The notes under the pieces are model-generated. The model did not search any database. It was not told the DNA's origin and saw only the letters and a list, made by a program, of their open reading frames with translations. Shown here in pieces: positions 1-7,806 of a stretch of DNA of 20,119 bases. The translations under genes were made by a program, and so were the position numbers. The stretch's first letter is position 1; every line of letters starts with the position of its first letter. The stretch is from positions 1 through 20,119 of IMG/VR virus record IMGVR_UViG_3300044956_000006; one strand, 5' to 3'. The stretch comes from a virus.

Positions 1-2
1 AG

Positions 3-809
3 CCGGTGGCAAATCAAGCCTTCCCGATGCTCGAGTATCTGGATCAGGTCCAGGCCAAGCGCACAGGTGTTTCTGATGCTTCCCAGGGTCTAGACCCGAA
101 CATCCTCCAGAATGTGACCGCCACGGCTGTGGCTGCATTCCAAAACGCTTCCTCTGGTAAGTTGGAACTCATCGCCCGGATCTTTGCCGAGACGGGTGTA
201 AAGAGTCTGTTCAAGGGCATCCTGCACCTGCTGTGCAAGTTTCAGGACAAGCCTCGGATCATTCGGATGCGCGGGGAGTATGTGCCGATGGACCCTCGAG
301 AGTGGTCGAATCAGTACGATGTGAGCATCTCTGTTGGGTTGGGGACTGGTAACCGCCAAGAGCAGATGGCGATGCTGGCGATGATCCTCGACAAGCAAGA
401 GCGCATCCTGCAGCAGTTTGGGCCTGGAAATCCTCTGGTGTCGGTGGCGCAGTACCGGGACACCCTCGGAAGGATGATCGAGGCCGCGGGGTTTAAGGAT
501 TCTGCGACATTCTTCAAGCCGGTCCCGCCCGAGGTGGATCAGGCTCTGTCCAACCCGCCTCCGCAGCAGCCTGATCCTGCGATCCAGGCGATGATGATGC
601 AGGCGCAGGCTCAACTGGAGATTGACCGCCAGAAGGCAATGGCCGATATTCAGGCCAAGAGGGAAAAGGCTGCGGCTGAGATTCGGCTTGCCAGGGAGAA
701 GGCTGCGGCAGAACTCCAACTCAGGCAGCAGGAGTTCGAGGCCGAGGTCCAGCTCAAGGCAGCGAAGATCGGCGCAGGCATCAGTGGCAATGTAGAGATT
801 CCGGGGTAA
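3..809 (+). CDS. Portal protein, C-terminal part (5' end outside window)
   Basis: This is the end of a phage portal protein, the dodecameric ring at the capsid vertex through which DNA is packaged and ejected. The frame is open to the left edge: a CCG codon precedes the GTG at 6, so that GTG is probably internal and the true start lies upstream. The segment RTGVSDASQGLDPNILQN followed by TATAVAAFQNAS, and the later helical GVKSLFKGILHLLCKF stretch, are typical of the clip/stem part of P22/SU10-type portals. From about residue 185 onward the visible protein turns into a Gln/Ala/Lys/Glu-rich heptad-like helix, consistent with a C-terminal barrel or crown. It is the first gene of the head module and ends 3 nt before the next start. 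Assignment is by family resemblance and position; identity as a portal is fairly sure, the subtype less so. Confidence 0.82.
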   Translation, partial: PVANQAFPMLEYLDQVQAKRTGVSDASQGLDPNILQNVTATAVAAFQNASSGKLELIARIFAETGVKSLFKGILHLLCKFQDKPRIIRMRGEYVPMDPREWSNQYDVSISVGLGTGNRQEQMAMLAMILDKQERILQQFGPGNPLVSVAQYRDTLGRMIEAAGFKDSATFFKPVPPEVDQALSNPPPQQPDPAIQAMMMQAQAQLEIDRQKAMADIQAKREKAAAEIRLAREKAAAELQLRQQEFEAEVQLKAAKIGAGISGNVEIPG

Positions 810-812
810 GAC

Positions 813-2309
813 ATGGCACTCACCACTGCACAGAAAAACGAACTAGCGACCCGGCTCATTGAAGCCCAACAGACCAACAATTACGGATCATTCAATGATC
901 TTGTAAAGCAACTGCGGCTGACTCAAACAGACTTTCTGGAGAACTTCCCCGCCATCAACCAGGCCGGGATAAATGAGCAGATTGGCCGAGGCGCTGTAGT
1001 CCCAAAGACCGCACCGGCTGCGACAACCTTCACCACTGGTCAAGTTTCAGCTGCTATTCGTGATGCCTTGAATGCCGGTTACACCGTCCAGCAGGCCCGA
1101 ATGGGCGCGATGACAAACTTCGGTTTGTCTTCAGAAGAATTCGACAAAGCCTTGAAAAGTATTCAGGGAAGCAGATACACCACCACATTCAGTGATGCTC
1201 AAGTGGCGCAAGCCATTAGAGACTCACTCGCGCAGGGGTTCACCTTTGACCAAGCTCGACAAGGCGCACTGGCGAACTATGGGGTAAGCGATACTCAGTT
1301 TGATCGCGCACTGGCTTTAGCCTCTGGAGGAGTTTTGGGCACAAGAGGGTCAGCCCCGCTTTACCAGTTTCCCGGGCTTCTAGCGGACCGTCAAGATATG
1401 CCAACCGGCGCACAACGGTTTATTTCACGCGCCCCTGGCTCGCTTTTGTTTGATGTGCCAAAGGTAGAGGGCGGTCAGTTCACCTTTACGCCTGGTGCTT
1501 TTGACTACAACGCCATCAGGAATCAGCAAGCTGGAGCAGATCAAGTTAAAGAGTTTGAAGCACAGCAGGCCCAGATTCAACCAACCGTCACAACAACACC
1601 AAAAACAACCCCAACAACGATCATTAAGCCGCCAGCTGCCCCTTATTCAGATGCTCAAGTCGCTCAGGCTCTCAAAGAGTCTATGGGCCAAGGGTTTAGT
1701 CTAGAGCAGTCTTTGTTTGGGGCTGCTTCAAAATACGGGATTACGCAAGATCAGCTTACTCGGGCACAGGCTCTGCTGCCATCAACAACTACGGCAGCCA
1801 CAAGCACCACGCCAACTGCGTCAACAGTTGTACCCTCGTCAAGTGTAAATACAGGCTTGACAGCTACCAGTCAATACACTGATGCTCAAGTCGCGCAGGC
1901 CATCAAAGAGTCTATGGCTCAGGGCTTCAGTTTGGTTGATTCAATGGCCGGGGCAACTCGAGTCTATGGAATCCCATCAGATCAGGTATATAGGGCTGCT
2001 GATTCTTTGTTTGCTACAAATCAAAACACCCAGCAAGGTTTGCCGCCTGAGGAAATCAACCAAGTGGTTGGCATTGAATACTTCAACACACAACCACCAT
2101 ATCAAGCCAATCTCCTAGCGCCAACAACGCAATTCAGTGATTTACAGATTGCTCAAGCAATCATGGATTCGCTTGGGCAGGGCTTTGACATGGGTCAGAT
2201 TCAGATGGGAGCATTTAACAACTTTGGTGTAGATCAGGAACAATTTACCCGTGCAGCAAGTTTGCTTCCGAGCATGGGATACACCATCGGCCAAGGATTC
2301 ACTCGGTGA
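813..2309 (+). CDS. Five-repeat phage protein between portal and scaffold, function unknown
   Basis: The 498-residue protein carries five copies of a repeat of about 45 residues, starting near residues 73, 126, 278, 355 and 441. The consensus is roughly [FY]-S-D-A-Q-V-A-Q-A-I-x2-S-[LM]-x-Q-G-F, then a GA pair, then [YF]-G-[VI], x3, Q-[FV]-x-R-A. Each repeat looks like three short helices. Copies are joined by Thr/Pro/Ser/Gln-rich linkers, most clearly at about residues 255-275 and 325-352. There is no signal peptide, membrane segment or catalytic motif. The ATG follows the portal stop by 3 nt and the end overlaps the next GTG start (GTGA), so it is cotranslated with head genes. A minor virion component or an assembly/ejection factor is inferred from position only. 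I cannot name a family. Confidence 0.8.
   Translation: MALTTAQKNELATRLIEAQQTNNYGSFNDLVKQLRLTQTDFLENFPAINQAGINEQIGRGAVVPKTAPAATTFTTGQVSAAIRDALNAGYTVQQARMGAMTNFGLSSEEFDKALKSIQGSRYTTTFSDAQVAQAIRDSLAQGFTFDQARQGALANYGVSDTQFDRALALASGGVLGTRGSAPLYQFPGLLADRQDMPTGAQRFISRAPGSLLFDVPKVEGGQFTFTPGAFDYNAIRNQQAGADQVKEFEAQQAQIQPTVTTTPKTTPTTIIKPPAAPYSDAQVAQALKESMGQGFSLEQSLFGAASKYGITQDQLTRAQALLPSTTTAATSTTPTASTVVPSSSVNTGLTATSQYTDAQVAQAIKESMAQGFSLVDSMAGATRVYGIPSDQVYRAADSLFATNQNTQQGLPPEEINQVVGIEYFNTQPPYQANLLAPTTQFSDLQIAQAIMDSLGQGFDMGQIQMGAFNNFGVDQEQFTRAASLLPSMGYTIGQGFTR
1029..2267 (+). repeat. Five dispersed copies of a 135-nt coding repeat
   Basis: The copies lie at 1029-1163, 1188-1322, 1644-1778, 1875-2009 and 2133-2267, all in the same reading frame and all 45 codons long. 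The first two are separated by 24 nt; the others by long linkers rich in Thr and Pro codons. The third and fourth copies are most alike: over their first 57 nt about 46 bases match, and many differences are at third codon positions. This suggests duplication followed by selection on the protein. Confidence 0.8.
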
Positions 2310-2536
2310 ACAAAGCAGAACGCGCTCAAACGCTCCTCAAGGACGAGTGGTTTCAAGAGGAAATCAAGTCCATCAGGAAAACACTCATAAGCCAGTTGAT
2401 GAACTCAAACGAAGTTGAGACAGAGATTCGAGAGCGGTGCTATTTGAAATTGCGCGTACTTGATGAAATAATGGGGCATTTTTCTTCCATAGCCTCGAGT
2501 GACCAGTTGGTCAAAAGGCGGTGGAAGATTCTGTAA
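2306..2536 (+). CDS. Small conserved phage protein, function unknown
   Basis: A 76-residue charged, mostly helical protein. The GTG start overlaps the upstream stop (GTGA) and has an AAGGA-type ribosome site about 10 nt upstream, so translation is probably coupled. The N-terminal NKAERAQTLLKDEWFQ and the central RERCYLKLRVLDEI-GHF pattern resemble small proteins that often sit between portal and scaffold genes in short-tailed phages and whose role is unknown. It has no cysteine pair, membrane segment or catalytic signature. It could be a head-assembly accessory, but that is inferred from location only. Confidence 0.65.
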   Translation: MNKAERAQTLLKDEWFQEEIKSIRKTLISQLMNSNEVETEIRERCYLKLRVLDEIMGHFSSIASSDQLVKRRWKIL

Positions 2537-2574
2537 GCGGCCAGGCGCATCCTGGTGAAACGAAGGAAACTGAA

Positions 2575-3519
2575 ATGGCAGACACCAACCCGCAAGGGAG
2601 TGCCTCGATGTCGGTGAACGAAGCCGCAGGCGCGTTTCTTGGACTGATGGAGCCGAAGGAAGCTGAACAAGCCGCTCCCGAAACTTCAGAACAAGAGGAG
2701 CGAGTCGAGGCGTCCGAGCCTGAAGAACACGAAACCCAGGAACAGGAAGCAGCACCCGAACCGCAGCGATTCCGTGTGAAAGCCGCTGGCGAGGAAAGGG
2801 AAGTCACTTTCGATGAACTGGTGGACGGGTATCAGAAGGGGCTGGACTACACCAAGAAGAATCAATTCGTAGCGGAGCAGCGTAAGGCTGTCGAAGCAGA
2901 TCGGATCGCCATTGAAGAGGCCAAGCGATTGAGGGACGCCTATTCTCAACGCTTAGGTCTGATTGAGCAGTTTCTTGAGAAACAAAATGAAGGTGAAGAC
3001 CTCAGTGCGTTGAAAGATGTTGACCCCCTTGGTTTCGCCGTCAAGGTTGCCGAGCGCACAGAGCGTGATAAGCAGCTGGCGATGTTGCGAGCCGAGCAGC
3101 AGCGGATTGCTCAACAGCAGACCGCCGAGCAGCAGGCCGACTTTGTGCAGTACATCAACAATGAAGCGAAGCGATTGGCTGAGTTCATTCCCGAATACGG
3201 CGACGAGAAAAAGTCCAACGAGGTCAAGCAGACGATCCGATCTTTTGCAAAAGAGATTGGATACAGTGATCGGGAACTTGCTCAGGCTTACGACCATCGC
3301 CATGTTCGTGTGCTGTGGATGGCGGCTCAATTGGCGGCCCTTCAAAAGCAGCGGCCAGAGCTAACCAAGAAAGTTCAAGACGCACCGAAGATGCTCCGTC
3401 CAGGCGTGGCGGCGAACCAAAAGAACGCTGCCGACGAGAACGTCAAGAAAGCCCACTCGCAGTTGAGGAAGTCTGGAAAAATCTCTGATGCTGCGGCCCT
3501 GTTTGAACGAATGCTTTAG
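2575..3519 (+). CDS. Capsid scaffolding protein
   Basis: This 314-residue protein is a putative internal scaffold that would guide coat protein into the procapsid. Residues about 24-62 are a strongly acidic Glu/Gln/Ala/Pro tract. Next comes FRVKAAGEEREVTFDELVDG with a following DYTKK, a pattern common in phage scaffolds, then long Gln/Ala/Glu/Arg coiled-coil helices (about 95-200). The C-terminus is basic (KKAHSQLRKSGKISDAAALF), like the coat-binding tail of known scaffolds. The frame is also open from a GTG at 2521, but the ATG at 2575 has an AAGGAAAC site 8-13 nt upstream and avoids overlapping the previous gene, so it is preferred. It sits directly before the major capsid gene, the usual order. 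No protease motif is visible. Confidence 0.8.
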   Translation: MADTNPQGSASMSVNEAAGAFLGLMEPKEAEQAAPETSEQEERVEASEPEEHETQEQEAAPEPQRFRVKAAGEEREVTFDELVDGYQKGLDYTKKNQFVAEQRKAVEADRIAIEEAKRLRDAYSQRLGLIEQFLEKQNEGEDLSALKDVDPLGFAVKVAERTERDKQLAMLRAEQQRIAQQQTAEQQADFVQYINNEAKRLAEFIPEYGDEKKSNEVKQTIRSFAKEIGYSDRELAQAYDHRHVRVLWMAAQLAALQKQRPELTKKVQDAPKMLRPGVAANQKNAADENVKKAHSQLRKSGKISDAAALFERML

Positions 3520-3527
3520 GAGCAAAA

Positions 3528-4475
3528 ATGACTCAATTCCGTACCTACGCTGCCATTGGTCAGCGGGAGGATTTGTCGGATGTGATCTACAACATCTCGC
3601 CGACTGACACCCCGTTCATGTCCACGATTGGCAAAAACAAGGCCACTGCCGTCTATCACGAATGGCAGACCGACTCGCTTGCAGCAGCAGCGACTAACGC
3701 TGCGGTGGAAGGTGCTGACGCATCAACTGCCACGCTGTCGCCCACGGTTCGCGTTGGCAACCGCACTCAGATTTCCCAGAAGACCATTGGTGTGACGGGA
3801 ACCCTGGAGGCTGTTAACAAGGCTGGCCGCAAGTCTGAGATGGCCTACCAGCTTGCAAAGGCTTCGAGCGAAATCAAGCGCGACATGGAGTTCACGCTCC
3901 TGAACAACACCGTCCAGAGCAACGGAAGCGCTGGTTCAACTGCTCGCGTGTTGGGTGGCTTGCAGACTTGGCTGGCGACCAATGGTGACTTTGGCACCAG
4001 CGGCGCTGCTGGATCGCTTGGCACAACCGCTCGCACGAACGGCACAAACCGCACCTTTACAGAGGCGCTGTTGCAAACCGTCGTGAGGGAGGTGTTTGAG
4101 TCCGGTGGTTCTCCGAAGATCCTGATGGTTACGCCTGCCCACAAGCAGACCGTGTCGGCCTTTACGGGTATCGCTGCACAGCGCTACATGGCTCCTTCGG
4201 ATGCTCCCACCACCATAATTGGCGCGGCAGACATCTACCTGTCGGACTTCGGTTCGATGAGCGTAGTGCCTAACCGCTTCATGGTGGCGGGCAACTCTGC
4301 AAACGAAGTGGCCTTTGTGCTGGACCCCGAGTATGCATCGGTGGCGTATCTGCGGCCTTTCTTTACCAACGACCTGGCGAAGAACGGTGACGCTGATCGC
4401 ACACAGCTGCTTGTGGAGTACACGCTTGAGGTCAAGAATGAGGCCGCTCACGGCATCATCGCTGATCTTTTGTAA
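3528..4475 (+). CDS. Major capsid protein, SU10/DUF5309-like
   Basis: A 315-residue HK97-fold coat protein, the main shell component of the head. The opening region (QREDLSDVIYNISPTDTPFM), then the HEWQTDSL segment, the RVGNRTQISQKTIGVTGT strand and the ELAK-like helix ending in KRDMEFTLLNN, match the SU10-type major capsid family (DUF5309) as I know it. The C-terminal half has the usual ILMVTPAHKQTVSAFTG spine segment and ends with AAHGIIADLL. AGGAG lies 6 nt before the ATG. It follows the scaffold by 8 nt and is followed by an intrinsic terminator, which fits a need for high expression of this gene relative to those downstream. No N-terminal delta domain or cleavage site is obvious, in line with a separate scaffold gene. 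Confidence 0.88.
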   Translation: MTQFRTYAAIGQREDLSDVIYNISPTDTPFMSTIGKNKATAVYHEWQTDSLAAAATNAAVEGADASTATLSPTVRVGNRTQISQKTIGVTGTLEAVNKAGRKSEMAYQLAKASSEIKRDMEFTLLNNTVQSNGSAGSTARVLGGLQTWLATNGDFGTSGAAGSLGTTARTNGTNRTFTEALLQTVVREVFESGGSPKILMVTPAHKQTVSAFTGIAAQRYMAPSDAPTTIIGAADIYLSDFGSMSVVPNRFMVAGNSANEVAFVLDPEYASVAYLRPFFTNDLAKNGDADRTQLLVEYTLEVKNEAAHGIIADLL

Positions 4476-4495
4476 GCCGAGTGATCGGTGACAAC

Positions 4496-4527
4496 AAAGG
4501 GGGCCGGGGCAACCTAGCCCCCTTTTT
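4496..4527 (+). terminator. Rho-independent terminator after the capsid gene
   Basis: AAAGGGGGC (4496-4504) pairs perfectly with GCCCCCTTT (4517-4525) to give a 9-bp stem with a 12-nt loop, and a run of five T closes it at 4523-4527. It lies 20 nt after the capsid stop. Such sites after the coat gene in phages are usually leaky and set the ratio of coat to minor proteins; that role is inferred here. Confidence 0.85.
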
Positions 4528-4530
4528 CAC

Positions 4531-4860
4531 ATGAACATCAACGAATTCTCAAAGACCGCAAAGGTTGTTGATCGCAAGGCCCATAAGACTGATGACGGGG
4601 GGCTGGTGATTGAAAGCACTCAAGATGTGGGTGGCATCATTGAGTCCAATCGCAAGCAATTCAATGCTTATGATGAGCGTTCCCGATGGTCCGATCATCT
4701 GTTTGGCAATAAGATTGCCTCGATCCCGTTGGCGGTCGTTGATGAGTTGAACAAGCAAGGCATCATGCGCGGTTTTCATGTGCTGGATCAGTCTCGGTTC
4801 AAGGCATGGCTCAATGAGCCAGACAATCGCGCATTCCGCACTCGGCCTGGGAGGATTTGA
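4531..4860 (+). CDS. Small head-associated phage protein, function unknown
   Basis: A 109-residue protein coded directly after the capsid terminator. It contains VDRKAHKTDDGGLVIESTQD near the N-terminus, then SIPLAVVDELNKQGI and a C-terminal FRTRPGRI. Short proteins with an ASIPL-V-E segment and an F-RT-PGR-type end are frequent after the major capsid gene in short-tailed phages; their role is not known to me. The ATG begins only 3 nt after the terminator T-run and has no free purine-rich site: the nearest G-rich bases are in the hairpin. The end overlaps the next start (TGATG). It may be a head-decoration or head-completion protein, but this is inference from place. Confidence 0.7.
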   Translation: MNINEFSKTAKVVDRKAHKTDDGGLVIESTQDVGGIIESNRKQFNAYDERSRWSDHLFGNKIASIPLAVVDELNKQGIMRGFHVLDQSRFKAWLNEPDNRAFRTRPGRI

Positions 4861-5480
4861 TGGCTCTGTCAACATATTCAGACCTCAAGACCGCGATTGC
4901 GAACTATCTGGCGCGGTCTGATCTGACCTCGGTGATTCCTGACTTCATCACTCTTGCGGAGAACCGTCTTCGCAGAGACCTCAGAACCAGGAAGATGCTC
5001 AAACTGGTCACGGCCACCATGACCGCAAACGACTCCACCCTGTCGCTCCCGGCGGACTTCCTCCAGTTGCGAGACCTTGTTCTGACGGCAACACCGGCCA
5101 GGCCCGTCAATTATTTGTCACCGAGCATTTTTTACAGGAATGCCCGGACCACGGACACGGGTGTTCCAACCGACTACACGATTCTTGATGCCGAGTTCAA
5201 GTTTGCGCCGATTCCCGACACGAACTACACGGCGCAGCTTCTGTATTACGCATCACCAACTTTTCTGGGTGATGCAAACACCTCAAATGTGTTTCTTGCG
5301 AACTACCCGGATGCGTTGATCTATGCCTCTCTAGGTGAGGCCGAGCCGTATTTGATGAATGATGAGCGCCTTGCGACCTGGGCGGCGCTGTACTCCAAAG
5401 CAGTTGATTCAATCTCATCGTCTGACGATCAGGATGAATACTCTGCGGTTCCCCTCACGATGACTCTTTCACGGAGATAA
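4860..5480 (+). CDS. Head-tail adaptor protein, SU10-like
   Basis: A 206-residue putative adaptor that would bind below the portal ring and link it to the tail. It opens with STYSDLKTAIANYLARSDL and IPDFITLAENRLRRDLRTR, the helical start that marks SU10-type phage adaptors. A beta-rich middle follows with LSLPADFLQLRDL and the later YYASPTFL. The C-terminal helices contain FLANYPDALIYASLGEAEPY and WAALYSKAVD, also typical of the family. The ATG at 4860 overlaps the upstream stop (TGATG) and has GGGAGG 5 nt upstream; a TTG one codon earlier is less likely. Its place after capsid genes and before tail genes supports the call. Confidence 0.78.
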   Translation: MALSTYSDLKTAIANYLARSDLTSVIPDFITLAENRLRRDLRTRKMLKLVTATMTANDSTLSLPADFLQLRDLVLTATPARPVNYLSPSIFYRNARTTDTGVPTDYTILDAEFKFAPIPDTNYTAQLLYYASPTFLGDANTSNVFLANYPDALIYASLGEAEPYLMNDERLATWAALYSKAVDSISSSDDQDEYSAVPLTMTLSRR

Positions 5481-5482
5481 AA

Positions 5483-5869
5483 ATGGCTGAAATGTCAAAC
5501 TACCTGGAGAATGCGTTGATCAATGCAACGCTCAGGGCCACCTCGTTTACCTCGCCTGCAACGGTGTATCTGGCGCTGTATACATCAGATCCAACGGACG
5601 CAGACTCTGGAACCGAATGCTCTGGCAGCGGATATGCGCGGCAATCAATCACTTTTGGTGCGCCAGCGAATGGGGTCAGCACGAACTCGGCTGCAATCGA
5701 GTACGCACAGGCCGGTGGGTCTTGGGGAACGATCAGTCACATTGGAATTCGTGATGCCGTGACCGCCGGAAATCTGCTGTATCACTCTGCGCTTGACGCC
5801 TCAAAGACCATTGCCACGGGTGATGTGTTTCGGGTGGCTGCGGGATCGCTGAGTGTAACGCTTGCATAA
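5483..5869 (+). CDS. Small tail fiber-like structural protein
   Basis: A 128-residue beta-rich protein. It has YLENALINATLRATSF then TVYLALYTSDPTDADSG, a GYARQSITFGAPANG segment, an IRDA turn and a final GDVFRVAAGSLSVTLA. This layout is shared by small phage proteins often labelled tail fiber protein; the true role is uncertain, perhaps a virion surface or head-tail part. The ATG at 5483 has GGAGA upstream and comes 2 nt after the adaptor stop. The ATG at 5492 is a possible alternative, since homologous openings usually start close to NYLENALLN. The stop abuts the next start (TAAATG). Confidence 0.65.
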   Translation: MAEMSNYLENALINATLRATSFTSPATVYLALYTSDPTDADSGTECSGSGYARQSITFGAPANGVSTNSAAIEYAQAGGSWGTISHIGIRDAVTAGNLLYHSALDASKTIATGDVFRVAAGSLSVTLA

Positions 5870-6400
5870 ATGGCCGACCTGCTCCCGCCGTGGACAATTG
5901 ACTCCCTTGATAACCTCAAGGCGAGCCTGGATGACCTCACGCTCACGCTTGACAGTGCGCTATACGAGACAACGGTCACTCGGTGGGATGCCTATGGCGA
6001 CATCAGCGCAAGCGCATCGGTCACGGCTGATGCCACAAGGGTTCAGCTTGCCGCATCGTCAATAACTGCATCCTCCTCTGTCACTTGTGATGCGGCCGTC
6101 ATTCAATCTACTGCTGCTGCTGCAATCACCGCAAGCGCAGATATCTCTGCTTCGGCGATCAGGGTTCAATTCGGATCAGGCTCAATTGATGGAGTGGCAA
6201 CAGTCACTGCTCTTGGGGGTTTTACTGCCGATGGCAGCGCATCAATTGTTGTGGAGGCCGTGGTTTCTTGTGCTGCAAACAGTACAGTTGTTGGCGCAGC
6301 ATCTATTCTGTCAGGGGCAACGGTTACTTGTGAAGGCTTCAAGCAAGGCCAGGAATGGTCAATCGTAGTGCCTGGAGAGACCATATGGAACAACGCTTAA
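5870..6400 (+). CDS. Beta-repeat virion protein, function unknown
   Basis: A 176-residue protein rich in Ala, Ser, Thr and Val. After a leader of about 42 residues (WTIDSLDNLKASLDDL) it carries about five or six degenerate units of 20-25 residues, each with a pattern like I-x-A-S-A-x-V-T-A-x-A, often followed by RVQ and a Gly or Ser turn. Examples are SASASVTADATRVQ, SSITASSSVTCDAAV, ADISASAIRVQFGSGS and SASIVVEAVVSC. The alternating small and hydrophobic residues suggest a beta-solenoid or a stack of beta hairpins, as in fiber shafts. The end (EWSIVVPGETIWNNA) breaks the pattern. The start abuts the upstream stop, and the 3' end overlaps the next gene by 16 nt. Fiber-like function is inferred from composition and context. 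Confidence 0.65.
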   Translation: MADLLPPWTIDSLDNLKASLDDLTLTLDSALYETTVTRWDAYGDISASASVTADATRVQLAASSITASSSVTCDAAVIQSTAAAAITASADISASAIRVQFGSGSIDGVATVTALGGFTADGSASIVVEAVVSCAANSTVVGAASILSGATVTCEGFKQGQEWSIVVPGETIWNNA

Positions 6401-7806
6401 ATTTCGGTGAGTGGCTTCCTGATCAGCCTGGGATGGCCGGGGCACTCCAAGACGCGAAGGGCGTGGTGGCCCAAACGGTGGGTTATGGGCCTTTTCCCGG
6501 CGAGATGGACTATTCGCAAAACGCCTCGGAAAACCTGACTGCGGTGTTTACGGGCAAGTTTGGCTCCACGGCCAACATCTTTGCCGGTGGAAACTCCAAG
6601 CTCTTTAAGTTTGACTCTTCCGATCTGTCGATGGACGATGTTTCACAGGCTGGCGGCTACACTGGCACACAGCCGTGGAAGTTCACTCAATTTGGCAAGG
6701 TTGTTCTAGCTGCAAATGGCGCAGAAAAGGTCCAGGCGTGGACGCTCGGTGTGTCAGCAACTTTTGCGGACCTGGCTGCTGCTGCGCCTATTGCATCATT
6801 TGTGACTGTGGTGCGTGATTTCGTAGTCTGCGCCAACATCTTAACTTTTCCCAATCGAGTTCAATGGTCCGATATCAACGATGAGACAGATTGGACCGCC
6901 GGAGCCGCCTCGCAGTCTGATTCGCAGGACATACCGGATGGCGGGAATATCGTCGGCATCACCGGGGGAGAGTTTGGCATCGTGCTGCTGGAAAGGGCCA
7001 TTGTCCGAATGTCCTACATTGGTGCGCCGTTCTTTTTTCAGTTTGACACGATCTCAAAAGCATTGGGATGCTACGACGCTGGATCGGTTGCCCAGTACGG
7101 CCCGCTGACTTTCTTTCTCTCTGATGATGGGTTCTATGTCTGCGATGGACAGTCTGTAAAACCCATCGGTGCGGAGAAGGTTGATCGGTGGTTCTTTGAT
7201 GACCTAGACCCGGCCAATGTCAACAAGATGAGTGCGGCGGTCGATCCAATCCGCAAGGTCGTGGCGTGGAGTTACCCCAACACACGGGCTGGGCAGTCAA
7301 TTCTCATCTACAACTGGCAAATCCAGAGGTGGACTTACGCCGACACGACAGCCGACTTCATCAGTTCAATGGCAACTTCTGCCGTCACCCTCGAGGGTCT
7401 TGACCTTTACAGTGCGAGTTTGGATGCCCTGGATACCTCGCTTGATTCCCGGCTTTGGGCGGGAGGCAGATTCGTCTTTGCTGGGCTGAGTGATGCCAAG
7501 ATCGTGACTTTTGCGGGCGATGCGGTAGCCGCGAACATCGAAACCGGAGATTTCGTGGCTGGTCAAAACTCCGTGGTCAAGCTCGCTCGGCCACAGGTGG
7601 ACAACGGATCAGCTGCCGTGGCGGTGGCCTCGAGGGACCGGCTGGATGACCCCATCTCATTTGGAGCATCCACCGCAGCGGATTCAGACAACCGGGTCAG
7701 TCTTCGCAGCTTTGGGAAATACCATCGGATTAGGGTTGTCCCTAGCGGGACTTGGACAACGATTGTGGGTGTGGATGTGGACACCACTCAGGCTGGCGGG
7801 CGCTGA
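6385..7806 (+). CDS. Tail/head-tail stabilisation protein, gp10-like
   Basis: A 473-residue structural protein. It starts in the FGEWLPDQPGMAGALQDAK region and continues with repeated beta blades: FTGKFGSTANIFAGG, GNSKLFKFD, FGKVVLAANGAEKVQAW, FPNRVQWSDINDETDW, SYIGAPFFFQFDTISKALGC, FFLSDDGFYVCDGQSVKPIG and QRWTYADTTADF. Such repeats (lookup of a value, source, units in each blade) resemble the propeller-like tail proteins that follow adaptors in P22/SU10-type phages, where gp10 plugs the portal channel and holds the packaged DNA. I chose ATG 6385 over ATG 6355 because GGAGAG lies 6 nt upstream and the overlap with the previous gene falls to 16 nt. The stop overlaps the next start (TGATG). 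Exact role is inferred. Confidence 0.6.
   Translation: MEQRLNFGEWLPDQPGMAGALQDAKGVVAQTVGYGPFPGEMDYSQNASENLTAVFTGKFGSTANIFAGGNSKLFKFDSSDLSMDDVSQAGGYTGTQPWKFTQFGKVVLAANGAEKVQAWTLGVSATFADLAAAAPIASFVTVVRDFVVCANILTFPNRVQWSDINDETDWTAGAASQSDSQDIPDGGNIVGITGGEFGIVLLERAIVRMSYIGAPFFFQFDTISKALGCYDAGSVAQYGPLTFFLSDDGFYVCDGQSVKPIGAEKVDRWFFDDLDPANVNKMSAAVDPIRKVVAWSYPNTRAGQSILIYNWQIQRWTYADTTADFISSMATSAVTLEGLDLYSASLDALDTSLDSRLWAGGRFVFAGLSDAKIVTFAGDAVAANIETGDFVAGQNSVVKLARPQVDNGSAAVAVASRDRLDDPISFGASTAADSDNRVSLRSFGKYHRIRVVPSGTWTTIVGVDVDTTQAGGR

Noticed and set aside
90-719. Long open frame on the minus strand opposite the portal
   Set aside because: It is Leu/Arg/His-rich with no recognisable domain and lies wholly opposite a conserved portal frame; it is a codon-composition shadow.
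1029-2267. CRISPR-like array
   Set aside because: The repeats are 135 nt, coding, diverged at the DNA level and unevenly spaced, so they are protein repeats.
3936-4451. Minus-strand open frame opposite the capsid gene
   Set aside because: Its product is His/Arg-rich without domains, and the capsid frame is strongly supported.
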